Part shown: positions 12,969 through 23,307 of the stretch, in pieces
Layout: each line of letters starts with the position of its first letter
How positions within the stretch are numbered: position 1 is the stretch's first letter
DNA from: Cylicocyclus nassatus
Lineage: Eukaryota; Nematoda; Chromadorea; Rhabditida; Strongylidae
Reading direction: 5' to 3'
NCBI GenBank assembly: GCA_958299035.1
Contig: CATQJL010000316.1
Span: 34,971,441 to 35,035,440, forward strand
DNA: 64,000 bases
Translations under genes and position numbers: made by a program
Notes under the pieces: model-generated
Databases searched by the model: none
What the model was told of the DNA's origin: nothing
The model's input: only the letters and a program-made list of their open reading frames with translations

Positions 12969-15900
12969 TGTCCATTCCATAGTAAAGCTCGTCCCGAGCT
13001 TTCATCTTTGACCATGGCTCAAGAGTAGGTAATCGTCATCAAAGCTGCCCATGTACCATTTGCTTCATCGCTGCTTTGTTTGAGTACAGGAGGTTGCTGC
13101 TGCTACCATTATCGTCATCAAGGTTGCCCATTTACCATTTGTTGTCACTGACTGCGGGCAGGAAAGGTGTTGTTGATCGCATCATTGCTCAGTCGCTTGA
13201 TTTCTCTTCGAATGCATGTGGACAGGGGGAAAAGGGCTCATAGGAAAAAACGCGGCTTTCGCACGCCCTGTCAAAAGAAGAGCTCGTCTCGAGCTGAAGA
13301 GTAAGCAGAGCAAAATAAGCTTGCAATTTGGATAATTACCAAAGGATAACGCTTCCGCAATTGTTCCGAAAGGTGGATCAGAGCGATAATGATGATATCA
13401 ATACAGCGTAGATGGGTGGGCTCTCTATCCGAGCTGAGAGAACGAGCATTGCAATGATAGTAAGGATATGGTAGGAGCGGTATAAAAGACGAATTGGGAT
13501 ATGTTTAAAAGTTCTGATATGTGGTGACGGGGTTGGCGTGAATATTGAAGAAATAAATATACTTGAAAATATGCATACAACAATTTTAAATGCAAAAAAA
13601 TCGCCAATTGACCGAACGTTCAAAATTTTGACGTTTTGAAGATTCGTCGTTACAGCCAGAAAAAATTAAAGGCAACAAAACATAAAATTTTCGGAAACTA
13701 TCGTGTGGGCAACTCATGAGGGAACACTTCCCTAACGTTGCGCACAAGGGCGTGAGGTAAAATTTTGAATGACTGAAAGGCTTCTCCGAGTCGCCTATCT
13801 GAGAAGTCTTTTTTGTTATAGTGCAGACGCTTGCGGCAAACTTACTCTGCCAGTAGCCGCTGCGTATGTGGAATTAATGTGAGTTTGCTACTGGCACTCA
13901 AAATATCCAGTCTTTTCAGACGCTCTGAACATCTGATAGCAAAAACAATTGCAATACAAAGGTGAACACAGTTGCAATGGGGCATGTGCATAGTTTCTGT
14001 CTCTCTTAGATGCTCTGAACATCTGAGTGTGGACTGAAACTCGAACAGGGTACGAATAATAATAGTATAATAGCGGTGAATACACTCGAAATGGGAACAC
14101 TGACGACATGTAGGCGAAAATAAACAAGGATTTCAATGGAGCAGTTATTTGGAGATATCAAGTAGGAAGCAATCTTTCTTCGGGTGGTTGTTTACTTCTT
14201 AGTCTTGCTTCCGCTTATCTGAAAGTCTGTCGCGAACGTACTAGACGCTTCAGGTAAACTCATGCAGGCCCTTTATCTGGTACAATACAAGGAGAAAAGT
14301 ACGGGTTTGACTCCAGCATAAGAATTTACCATTGTGATAAGCCATTCAACCGAAAAAGTGCAAGCGAAGCTATTAATTTTGGAATAGAAAAATGGAAACA
14401 ATGGAAATGACCAAGTTTTTTCAAACTATGGCTGGTTTTTATGCAGATATTTCGAAGCGCGGAGATTTTTTTTTGAATATTCTTCACATTTGAAAGGTAC
14501 TTTCCTTTTTTTTACGCCCAACAATTTGTTCTGGAAAGATTACCTCGAAAACGGTCGTAAGGCGAGCTTTCGCCCCTCAGAAACATACGTCTTGCTGGAC
14601 GTATCAATTCGCATAGCTAGTTGCTGCATAATTTAACTTACTTATGTATATCTAATATTGCCGAGCCTGGCTATTTTCTCTAATATGAGATGGGAAGCTG
14701 CGGAACATTTTGCGTTACTCTACTGTTTAATTACTGGAAGTTCATGAACGTAGATTAGGTGTGAGGATCGAGCCGAAAAATACTCCAAAGCACACAGGTT
14801 TGGTTTTTTTTGAATGGATATCTGGTGGTCTGGGTTTTTAATTCGAAAATCTGAATGGGAGCTGTTGCGTGAAAAATGATGTGTGCAAGAATTACTTTTG
14901 ACGAATGGACGGCGTTTTTGACGATCTTCGACTTAACTGTGTAGAATAGACATGTTTTTTTTCATGAACGATGAGTAGAAGGGAGAAAGGGTTTCCTCTA
15001 TGAAATGAACGATTGTTTTGATACATCTCAAAGCATAAGTCATTAGTGAGCGCTTTATGACCTTTTTCAAGCTTTTCATGCTCCTCATATTTTTTTTCGT
15101 GATGACATGAAGAAGAGTGTTGAAAACAAGCTACAGTCGTGCTAAATGTCCGAATGGCTACAAATAGTTGAGCATGTGCGTAATTTAGATGTTAAAATGC
15201 AATCTTTTTTTTTGAGTTACGCCGACAATCTTTTCTATTGGTTTTGACGCTACTAGGTCCACCGTGTATGGCATGATTTTCTACTTAAGCAACTAGTCTA
15301 CTGTAGCCTCTTCCAATTCCTTCCAAAGAAGGCCGAAGCTGTCGGGCCAGGCTAGAGCGCTTTTATGAGATAACAGAGATACGAAACATTATTTTAGTTC
15401 ATAGTATTACGTCAAAAATGCAGAAATGAATTTTTTTTTGACGAAGTCGATGCTCAGAAAATGGTCAAATAATTTGCTTGACTTACAAAAGTCTGCAGTG
15501 CTTTCCTTCACAATTAGTGGCATTGCGAATGAATCAGTATTGTGTAGTCATTAGTTTTTGTGATATGAACAGCAAATTTATCCAAACGATGAGCGTATAG
15601 CAGCGACTGGCTTTTGAAAATAGCTGTGATTTTGTCCGTAATTAATGCAAATACTACATAGTAGACGTCTGCTTTTTCACAGAAGGATTTTGCTACTCAT
15701 GAACAAAATATCGGATTGTTGAGCATCCCTTTTTTTTAAATGTAATTATGAGTCCGCTCATACAAAATGAACTCGTAAGAAAACTAAGAATTTATTTGCA
15801 AAATTCAAATGTGCCATTATATCGTACAGCGGAATTCTCGGACGGTAAGAATAATCAAAAGAGCAACAAAAATTGGTTTTTTTTCAGTAATTTTTTTTTA

Positions 15901-17266
15901 GCTCCAGCTCTACCTAGAATCGCAAAAGGCTGTCCAAAGTCCAGAATGGAGATGATTTGGTTGCTGGAGATCGTGTTAAGATGTGCTCATAGATAGAGCA
16001 GGAAAAAAATTTTTTTTCATATTTTCTCAGCTTTATCAGAAATTCCCACAAACTAGCAGATGGAACTGCAGCAAGGTTATGAAAGGACTATATGATTTGC
16101 GAAGCGATGATGGAAGGTTTTACATTATGCAATTCAATAGTGCCATCTTATGTCTTGAAAGAGGACAAAAGTACGTGAGAAGTCGAAATGATTGAAAACT
16201 GGTGCAAACAACTGTTTTTTGTTTTTCAAATAAATAAATTTTCAAAGGAAGATGGCTAGAATAGTGCATGGCTAGAATGCAGATGCAGATCTTTTGAGGG
16301 AATTTTTTTTTGCTGGGTTCATTGAACTTCAAATTGCAAATGCAAGGCATTTTTTTTAACAAAAACAAAAGTTTTTTTTGTATTCAAAGAATGTTGTGAC
16401 AACATTTTGAAGGTTGTGAGCAAATCAATCAACCATTTATTGAACAACTTCAATGAATAAGAGTTTCATATAGTCCCAATTTCGTGACCTCATTGAAACT
16501 CATGGTATTCTCTGAAAATACCGTTTTATTCGAAAAAACTTATTTTCGTTATGTTTGCCCCAGTTCTGTCAGCAGACAAAGCAGACTGAAATCACGAGTT
16601 AGCGAATTTAGCTGATCATCGTGGTATGGGGTCTGATCATCGTGATTCATGAGGTTTTTCTTGGAACCAATCTAAAGTCATGCTGATATGTCAATTTGAG
16701 GTGGTTGAACGCAAGTCTAGTGCACTACTCTTCTTCCACAATTTCTCAAAGACTCAAACATGGGTGACCTATGTTGTATTTTTTTTGAACTTTTTTTTCA
16801 AATAAGCGTGCAAGGGTAAACCAGAAAGACACAGACAAGGACTAGAAAAGCATACCTCTTATGGATGTGCGAGTAGAGTTGTAGGAAAGTTTTCCATGAG
16901 TTCTGTTGATCCTTCCCTAGAGAATATCATTTCGAGGAGTCCTTACGGATACCTCTTTCCAGTCGTACTCGCTTCCATAAAAACGCTGATCCAGCCAGAG
17001 TCCATAGTGGCTAATCAGCATCAAACAATTGCCGCATACCTCTGGCCCAGACATTCGTCAATGGGATACGAGGTTCAAAGGGCACTGCCGCAGCATGTGC
17101 CTACTTCTGGCGGCTAAATGTCACTCGTTTCTGAGTGATTAGCCATTAAAAATAAGGGACTGGGAGCGTAGCCTTTGGAAGTAACCGCGGGCTATCAGAT
17201 AGCCCGTCGGTTTTCCTCAGGCAATCATAATAAATAATTATGAAACTCTCCCTAAGCAAAATTGGA
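12969..17266. other. 4.3 kb without a recognised gene
   Basis: A+T-rich sequence with many T runs. Open frames stay below 85 codons and none resembles a known protein. At 13915-14130 a diverged direct repeat of about 90-100 bp is seen (GCTCTGAACATCTGA near 13921 and 14010). A hairpin GCGGGCTATCAGATAGCCCG lies near 17188-17207. Small exons of a host gene could have been missed. Confidence 0.4.
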
Positions 17267-17560
17267 CTCACAGTAGTTTTTCTACTAGTGAGAACTTAAT
17301 TTTGAATTTGGTAAGGCACACTGTGGTCTTTCCACTAGTGAGAAATTGAAAAAAAATGGGCTCACAGTGGTCTTTCCACTAGTGAGCGGGAAAAAAATGA
17401 CATTCACAGTGGTCTTTCCGCTAGTGAAGTCCAAAAAAGGAAAGTATTCTCACAGTGGTCTTTCCGCTAGTGAGAATTAAGATCAAAAGTGCCCTCACAG
17501 TGGTCTTTCCACTAGTGAGAGTTATGGATAAAATTAGGCTCACAGTGCGTTTTCCACTTG
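17267..17560. repeat. Array of seven palindromic 26-bp repeats with unrelated spacers
   Basis: Repeats start at 17267, 17317, 17361, 17403, 17449, 17494 and 17539 (last one degenerate), a spacing of 42-50 bases. The unit starts CTCACAGTGGTCTTTCCACT and ends AGTGAG; its two halves pair to form a hairpin with a TCTTT loop. Base changes are partly compensated: the first copy has TAG/CTA in place of TGG/CCA in the stem. Spacers are 16-24 bases, A-rich, and not obviously related to one another. No cas genes exist here and the host is a eukaryote, so this is a structured minisatellite rather than CRISPR. Confidence 0.85.
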
Positions 17561-17706
17561 CATAACCTTATATGTACATATATACAATGCCGGCGGTGGC
17601 GATAGAGTCACTGAGATTGTTACGCATTGGTAAAGAAAATATGGGGTTCCCAATGGAATAAAGACGGATAAAAATCGATTGGATGAAAAAAGAAAAAAAC
17701 AATTGT

Positions 17707-17877
17707 TCACGGCTCGCGGAATCACGGCTCCGGGATATCACGGCTCTAGGAAATCACGGCTCGCGGAATTCACGGCTCGCGGAATCTCAATCTAGAAAAT
17801 TAAATCGATCTAGAGAGAGAGCGTCGAAAATTCACGGTTCGCTATTCACGGCTCGGGGGATCACGGCTCGCGGAATT
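17707..17877. repeat. Interrupted tandem repeat of about 15 bp (TCACGGCTCGCGGAA)
   Basis: Eight units related to TCACGGCTCGCGGAA occur in two blocks (17707-17790 and 17831-17877), separated by a non-repeat stretch with TCGATCTAGAGAGAGAGCG. It lies 150 bases after the hairpin array and is much richer in G+C than its surroundings. Confidence 0.8.
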
Positions 17878-18234
17878 AAGGAAGAGAAAAAAAGGTAAAA
17901 TATCGTTAGGCAGAAAATAGATTAGAAAATATTATTTTATGCTAAGAATAGCAAGTAATACAAAACTCAGACTCATCGCCTGACTCAAAAAATAAGCAGA
18001 AAATGAGAAAAAATGAATAAAAAAGAAGAAAAAACTACGTAGAAACGTAGGAGATGAGGGCTGGTGCCGGCGGTGGGAGTTTGCAAAAGATTTGGCCAAA
18101 ATCTATGCTGATTTGATTGTTTTGAATTTTTTTTTGAAGAAGAAGAAATTTTTTTTTTGATATGAAAAAATGATCAAAGAAGATTGATTCAAGAAAAATG
18201 TGAGTCATAAAAAGAAAACAACCCGGGACATCCA

Positions 18235-18480
18235 TGTCAAGTCCAAGAGGTGCACTCTCTTGACTTGAATCCTTCACCCTGATTGTCTCACTTTATATGA
18301 ACATGACATTATGACTAGAATCTTTATTATATATTTATAAGTAGAATGAGAGGGGAAGGGAAACCGCCGGTCACCCGGTTAGGCACAGCTCATCTGGAGT
18401 TGCTGGGGCACCGCCCAGTTGGCGTGGGGACTGTCGGACCATCTAATTAGTCTGCGTCTCGAATAGTCTGCGTCTCGACA
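18235..18480 (+). repeat. LTR-like 246-bp repeat, copy 2
   Basis: Same sequence and orientation as 12723-12968. Here it is followed without a gap by the inverted copy of 11941-12142, so the two segments have been brought together by a rearrangement or a nested insertion. Confidence 0.65.
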
Positions 18481-18682
18481 CCTCGAAAACATAGAAATCT
18501 CAATTTTGATCGTGACTGGTTCATTATGATTACTGAACTTCAACTTTGAGTACTTTTTTGAATTCTCAGTTTCAGCATATGCAAGTGCGCACCACTTGAT
18601 TTCCATCCTTTCTGAAGGACAACCTCAGCGAGACATTTTTAGCGAAGTTTATGCAGTCACAGCAGCTGAGCAATCCTTCTAC
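18481..18682 (-). repeat. Inverted copy of 11941-12142
   Basis: Reverse complement of 11941-12142 with scattered substitutions. It joins the LTR-like repeat at CGACA/CCTCGAAAAC. Confidence 0.85.
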
Positions 18683-18763
18683 GCCTGGTTTTGACTACAG
18701 TGTTGCAGATGTTACCAGTGTTACCGGTGTTGCCGATGTTTCCAGTGTTACAGTCGGTTTCAC

Positions 18764-18977
18764 CCCGGATTAGGCGGAACATCCCATAAGGAGGGGCGCG
18801 TACGCACCGCCGGAAGTCTCGCGAGCGCATAGCGCTGGCATTTTGCCAAGCAGGGACTGAGGAAAAGGGAGAGACGCAGACCTCGGTTCTCAGCACGATA
18901 TGATGTACTGTAGCTGCGAAACGGCGCGAGCTGTTGCGAGGCGGACGCCCGCCAATCCAATTTCCGCCTAATGCGGG
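18764..18977. mobile_element. Small element with 16-bp terminal inverted repeats
   Basis: Ends are CCCGGATTAGGCGGAA and, inverted, CCCGCATTAGGCGGAA (15 of 16 match). It interrupts a longer inverted repeat whose flanking minisatellite (GTTACCAGTGTTACCGG) lies outside. It encodes no protein. Family unknown. Confidence 0.55.
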
Positions 18978-18991
18978 CCGAAACTTACTGT

Positions 18992-19340
18992 ACTCGTGTT
19001 ACCACCTTTATTGCTGTTGATTCTCGAAATGATCGCCAGTACAGTTTCATTCTTGAACGCAGTCTCACTGAGTGGTGAGTATACAGGACCTGAGGCGATC
19101 ATACTGCAATAATTATACCATGCTAGAAACCTGCTTCAAAAAAGTTCTTTTTCTTTTTTCTTTCAGTTTTTTTTTAGTTTCAGTTACAAAAGTTTTTTTT
19201 TCAAAGAAAGGAAGGTGCTCCCTTCTCACCTACGGCCGCGAAAATGATGACACGTCCGAAGACAGGGTTTCTTGAAGTTCGATCAAGGCGTCCACACGTT
19301 AGCCAGTACGTTAGAGCTCATTGTGCTACAGATCAATCAA

Positions 19341-19377
<37 letters not shown>

Positions 19378-19948
19378 CTCAAAAATTGTCAGTTTGGAGG
19401 GTATGTGCGTTATAGAAACGCGCGCCGCTCGACCGATTCAGCTGAAACTTTGCACACATATGTTTTCGACCCTTGCGCAGATAATAGGCTACTTTTTGTG
19501 GCGATTCCTTGCGTCCTTCTATCGATTTATTGATTTGTTTACATTTTACTAAGGAATTGAAGGGTTATCATGTTCAATCAAGCATTTTCCATACTCATGT
19601 AAAGGAGGGCGGCGAAGCTCATTCTCACCTCAAGATCACGAGGATGCGGTTTCCAAGCGGATGTCCCAGGGTAAGTCATCCATACCATATAGGGCGGGGG
19701 GAGGGGGGGGGGGGGGGATGGCTCGCAGTGCAGTGAACCATGGCCCGGGCTGGACCGGGAAAGCCAACTAGTATGATTATATTTGTGTCATAAAAACTTT
19801 TTGAAGCAAGTTTCTAGCATGGTATTATTATTGCAGTATGATCGCCTCAGGTCCTGTATACTCCTCACCACTCAGTGAGACTGCGTTCAAGAATGAAACT
19901 GTACTGGCGATCATTTCGAGAATCGACAGCAATAAAGGTGGAAACACG
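18992..19948. mobile_element. Fold-back element with about 155-bp arms, interrupted by a Helitron
   Basis: Bases 18992-19146 reappear inverted at 19793-19948 with a few differences; both contain GATCGCCAGTACAGTTTCAT. Outside both arms are matching, inverted blocks of a 9-bp-based minisatellite (18690-18763 and 19943-20070). The loop contains poly-T tracts and the Helitron at 19341-19771. Confidence 0.75.
19341..19771 (+). mobile_element. Non-autonomous Helitron-like element, 431 bp
   Basis: Starts TCTATATATA after an A and ends GCCAACTAG before a T. A short hairpin (CCCGG GCTGGA CCGGG) lies 8 bases before the CTAG, as in Helitron 3' ends. It contains a (TA)n tract at 19343-19376 and a G run near 19697. 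No Rep/helicase gene. Confidence 0.7.
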
Positions 19949-20070
19949 AGTAACACTGGAAACATCGGCAACACGAGTAACACGAGTAACACTAAAAACA
20001 TCGGCAACACGAGTAACGTAACACTGAAACATCGGCAACACCGGTAACGCTGGTAACATCGGCAACACGG
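19943..20070. repeat. Minisatellite built from AACACGAGT / AACATCGGC 9-mers
   Basis: Fourteen or so 9-base units alternate between AACACGAGT-, AACACTGG- and AACATCGGC-like forms. Inverted blocks of the same array lie at 18690-18763 and briefly at 11865-11880, so the array belongs to a dispersed element. Confidence 0.8.
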
Positions 20071-20302
20071 GCAAAGTATGGCCAAAGCCTACGAAAGTGA
20101 TGGGAAGTCCAAGTCAATCAATAAAAACAAAACAGCAGCTATTGCCCTGAGGGCTGATCAACAACACTCACTTTGCGATACTGATACATTCAAGATTGTC
20201 TACAGCAGGCACGGATGCATCCTATGTGCCTATTTCATGATCAGTGTATAGAACAGTGAAGGAGAGTCAGACCATGAAAGCTTGATTTGTGTGCATGACT
20301 TA

Positions 20303-20660
20303 AAGGCAGCGTTCAGGCAAGTTTGAACCTATGAGGGTTTTACGTGAAAAGTACTTTTGGGGCCCTAGTTAAGCCACTGCCCAACCGGCAGCTCAGGTAG
20401 TGCCCTAACGGCTGAGATATTCCCCTCGAAACTCGACCCCGCGACCATGTTTCGCATGGATTCATGGCGCAAAGCGTGGATCCTGGAGCGAAAATGCCAT
20501 GAATCCATGTGAATACGTTCGCGGGGGCCAGTTTCGGGGGGAATATCTCAGCCATTAGAGCACTACATGAGCTGCCGCTTGAGCAGTGCCTTAGTTAGGG
20601 CCCCAAAAGTACTTTTCAAGTAGAAACCCCATAGGTCCAGATCTGCTTGGATGCTGCCTT
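20303..20660. mobile_element. TA-flanked MITE A
   Basis: Arms from AAGGCAGCG (left) and GATGCTGCCTT (right) are inverted copies over roughly 130 bases; AAAAGTACTTTTGGGGCCCT occurs in the left arm and inverted in the right. TA flanks both ends (20301-20302 and 20661-20662). The right TA is shared with the next element. Confidence 0.75.
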
Positions 20661-20662
20661 TA

Positions 20663-21022
20663 AAGGCATTGTCCAGGTCAACTGGGTGGGGGGTCTTGAC
20701 GCAGTGCGAGAGCAAGGCTCATGGCTAACGCAACAGTTTAAGTCCTATCGAAAAAGTTGGATTCCGAAGCGAGAAAATCGCTTTGGAAAAAAAGGAACGG
20801 TACTCCGATCCCGCCCCTTGACAATTTTGACGTGGTGAATGCGCTAGATCTACTGTGTTGGCCATCGAAACCCGTCAAGGAGGCGGGATTAGAGTACCGC
20901 CTCTTTTCCTTTTCCTTTTTTTCCTTTTTCTCGCTTCAAAACCCACTTTTTCGATCGGATTAGAAGTGTTGCGTTAGTCAGGAGCAGTGCTCTTACACTG
21001 CGTCAATATTCGACAGTGCCTT
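20663..21022. mobile_element. TA-flanked MITE B, abutting MITE A
   Basis: Ends are AAGGCATTGTC and, inverted, AAGGCACTGTC. Inverted arms include GACGCAGTG and CTAACGCAAC in the left half. Flanking TA at 20661-20662 (shared with MITE A) and 21023-21024. The interior includes a second palindrome (AGGCGGGATTAGAGTACCG against CGGTACTCCGATCCCGCC). Confidence 0.7.
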
Positions 21023-21110
21023 TAACAAAGTTGGATCTAATACAACATGACCACTCGCCCTCAACCAGAACCGAGAGGAGTAAGCGTAGATATAGGCAAA
21101 AGCATGCGTA

Positions 21111-21315
21111 CAGGGGTTTTCAATCTGAGTGTCACGGTCGACGTGGTTCAAGTTCTCGCGAGCCACCTCGCTTGGGTCTCTCACGTGGTACAATACCGCA
21201 TCCGATACCGCGAAGGCCTTAGCGGATGCGGTGTTGTATCAGGTGAGAGACGCAAGCGAGGCGGCTCGCAAGAACCTGAACCACGTCGACGTGACACTCA
21301 GATTAAAAGACCCTG
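21111..21315. mobile_element. TA-flanked MITE with about 95-bp arms
   Basis: Begins CAGGGGTTTTCAATCTGAGT and ends with the inverted equivalent ACTCAGATTAAAAGACCCTG. TA lies at 21109-21110 and 21316-21317. Only about 18 bases separate the arms, so the element is almost a perfect hairpin. It encodes nothing. Confidence 0.8.
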
Positions 21316-21317
21316 TA

Positions 21318-22351
21318 CGTTGTTAATCAAACGTTGTCAAACACAACATATAGGTAGGTCGCAGGGCAAATGTATCTGGAAAAGGTCGAATAGGTAAGCG
21401 CCATACTTTTCCAGTTCAACACGCCCGTCATGATTCACCCGTTCGCTATTCAGCGATTTGACCAAGAAGGAATGGACCGCATGAACCGGACAGGTCTGGC
21501 GCCTACCATAAGCCATGCGAAAGCGCGATTCATGGTGACGCCTCTCTGAAAAAAAGTCGGAAGGTTTTGTCGCCCCTCCCAACAACAACAACGATGCATC
21601 TCGACTGCCTTGCCCATGTCCTCTTGATCTATTGTCAATCCATGTCCAGATGGTTTCAAACCCTGCCTAAACGCGTCTTTTGACGTCGTCCGTAAAACGT
21701 CAGCAGCCTCGCACCGAGGCATGGCCGGATCCTAAATGGCGATGACTGGAATGGTCAAAACAGTGCCCAGCACGCGTCTAGAGCTAATAGGGGCTTCGCA
21801 TGCTTGGCACAACGCCAACCCTTTGCAAAATTGCAAAACTCCAATTTTGCCTCCGATAAACTGCGGCAAATCCTCTGTTTTGTATTTTCGCAACACAAGC
21901 GGAACGTGTAAAGCGAGGGCAGATGGGTAACGCAACGATGGTGATTCGGCTGTTCGCTTCAATATCTGGAACACTGGCAGTAAGGCAACTTGCTTCCAGT
22001 TGAATCCTAAATGAGACTCAAAAGCTGTAACGACTCACGAGACGCTATATGCGCTAACAAACATCGACCAACTATACTGATTGGAATCGAAAAAGAATGC
22101 GGTACCTCAAGTGGTATTTCACTGATCAGCTGAGGAAGTGATCGCAATAACATGCGTATTGCACCTCGGAACATATTAGCAACAATATGCGAAAGAGTGT
22201 CAGAGCGCCTTAGCATTTGTTGCTGAGGTGAAATATTTGGACAGTATATCAAAGGTCCCCCTTTCTTATAACCTGGGCATTCTAGTATAATTACTGTTAA
22301 ACTAGAATATTAATAATTACTGTGTTGGAATGAATTTGGCCTACTGGATTA
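21318..22351. other. No gene recognised
   Basis: Short open frames on the minus strand (for example 21450-21722) are not recognised. The block 21841-21910 resembles 11735-11800, suggesting an old dispersed repeat rather than a gene. Confidence 0.4.
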
Positions 22352-22353
22352 TA

Positions 22354-23303
22354 TTAGGTTGTCCGGAAATTAATGCCCGTTTTGAATTTCAACCTCAACA
22401 AACCACACACTTCTCACTTCTAAATAGGTTGCAAAGTACCGTTCGATAGAGCAAAGCAGGCTCTACAATATGGCCATCTTGCTTTTGCGACAGCTCTCAT
22501 CCACCTCGAATTCCGAGCTAAAAACTTAAAAGACTCAGCAGCCCGAAAAATCAAAAAAAATCGTAACTCAGTTCATAAAAATCCTACAAAATTTCTTACT
22601 TGCTCACGTAAACACTATCCACATAAAGCATCTATATGCGCCTTTGCCGTATTTTTTCCTCTGTTAGAAATCAAGAAAGCGGAAATTTTCGTGCATTTGC
22701 CGAAGTCGTGCTGTGCCGTCCCCACATAGATAGTTGTATACTACAAACCTGTAGAAGTACAAACGTAAATTCCCAGCTCTCTACAGGCTTTACTTCTCGA
22801 GAAATTTGAATTTTAGCTTGGACCACCTAACTAGGGAAAGCTATATTCGGTATTTCTCGAGAACTAAAGCTTGTAGAGAGCTGAAAATTTGAGTCTGTAC
22901 TTCTACGGGCATGTGCTATACAACTACCTATGTGGGAACGGCACAGCATTACTTTGGCAGATGCACGAAAATTTCCGTTTTCTTGATTTCTAACAGAGGA
23001 AAAAATACGGCAAAGGCGTATATAGATGTTTTATGTGGATAGTGTTTACGTGAGCAAGTAAGAATTTTTGTAGGATTTTTATGAACTGAGTTACGATTTT
23101 TTTCGATTTTTCGGGCCGCTGGGTTTTTTTAGTTTTTGGCTCGGAATTCAAGGTGGATGAGAGCTGTCGCAAAAGCAAGATGGCCATATTGTAGAGCTTG
23201 CTTTGCTCTATCAAACGGTACTTTGCAACTTATTTAGAAGTGAGAAGTGTGTAAATTATTGAGGTTGAAATTCGAAACGGGCATTAATTTCCGGACAACC
23301 TAA
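22354..23303. mobile_element. 950-bp near-perfect palindrome, mariner-like ends
   Basis: Starts TTAGGTTGTCCGGAAATTAA and ends with its reverse complement; TA flanks both sides (22352-22353 and 23304-23305). The arms are about 370-440 bases long and remain similar almost to the centre (about 22800-22850). TTAGGTTG ends are typical of mariner elements. No transposase is present; short frames in the two arms are mirror images of each other. Confidence 0.85.
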
Positions 23304-23307
23304 TAGG

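Noticed and set aside
17267..17560. CRISPR array
   Set aside because: Spacing and palindromic repeats fit superficially, but spacers are short (16-24 bases) and A-rich, no cas genes are present, and the surrounding DNA is nematode.
21450..21722. Minus-strand gene of 90 codons
   Set aside because: Reads unlike any known family, lies in a region with dispersed-repeat similarity and has no splice or start context.
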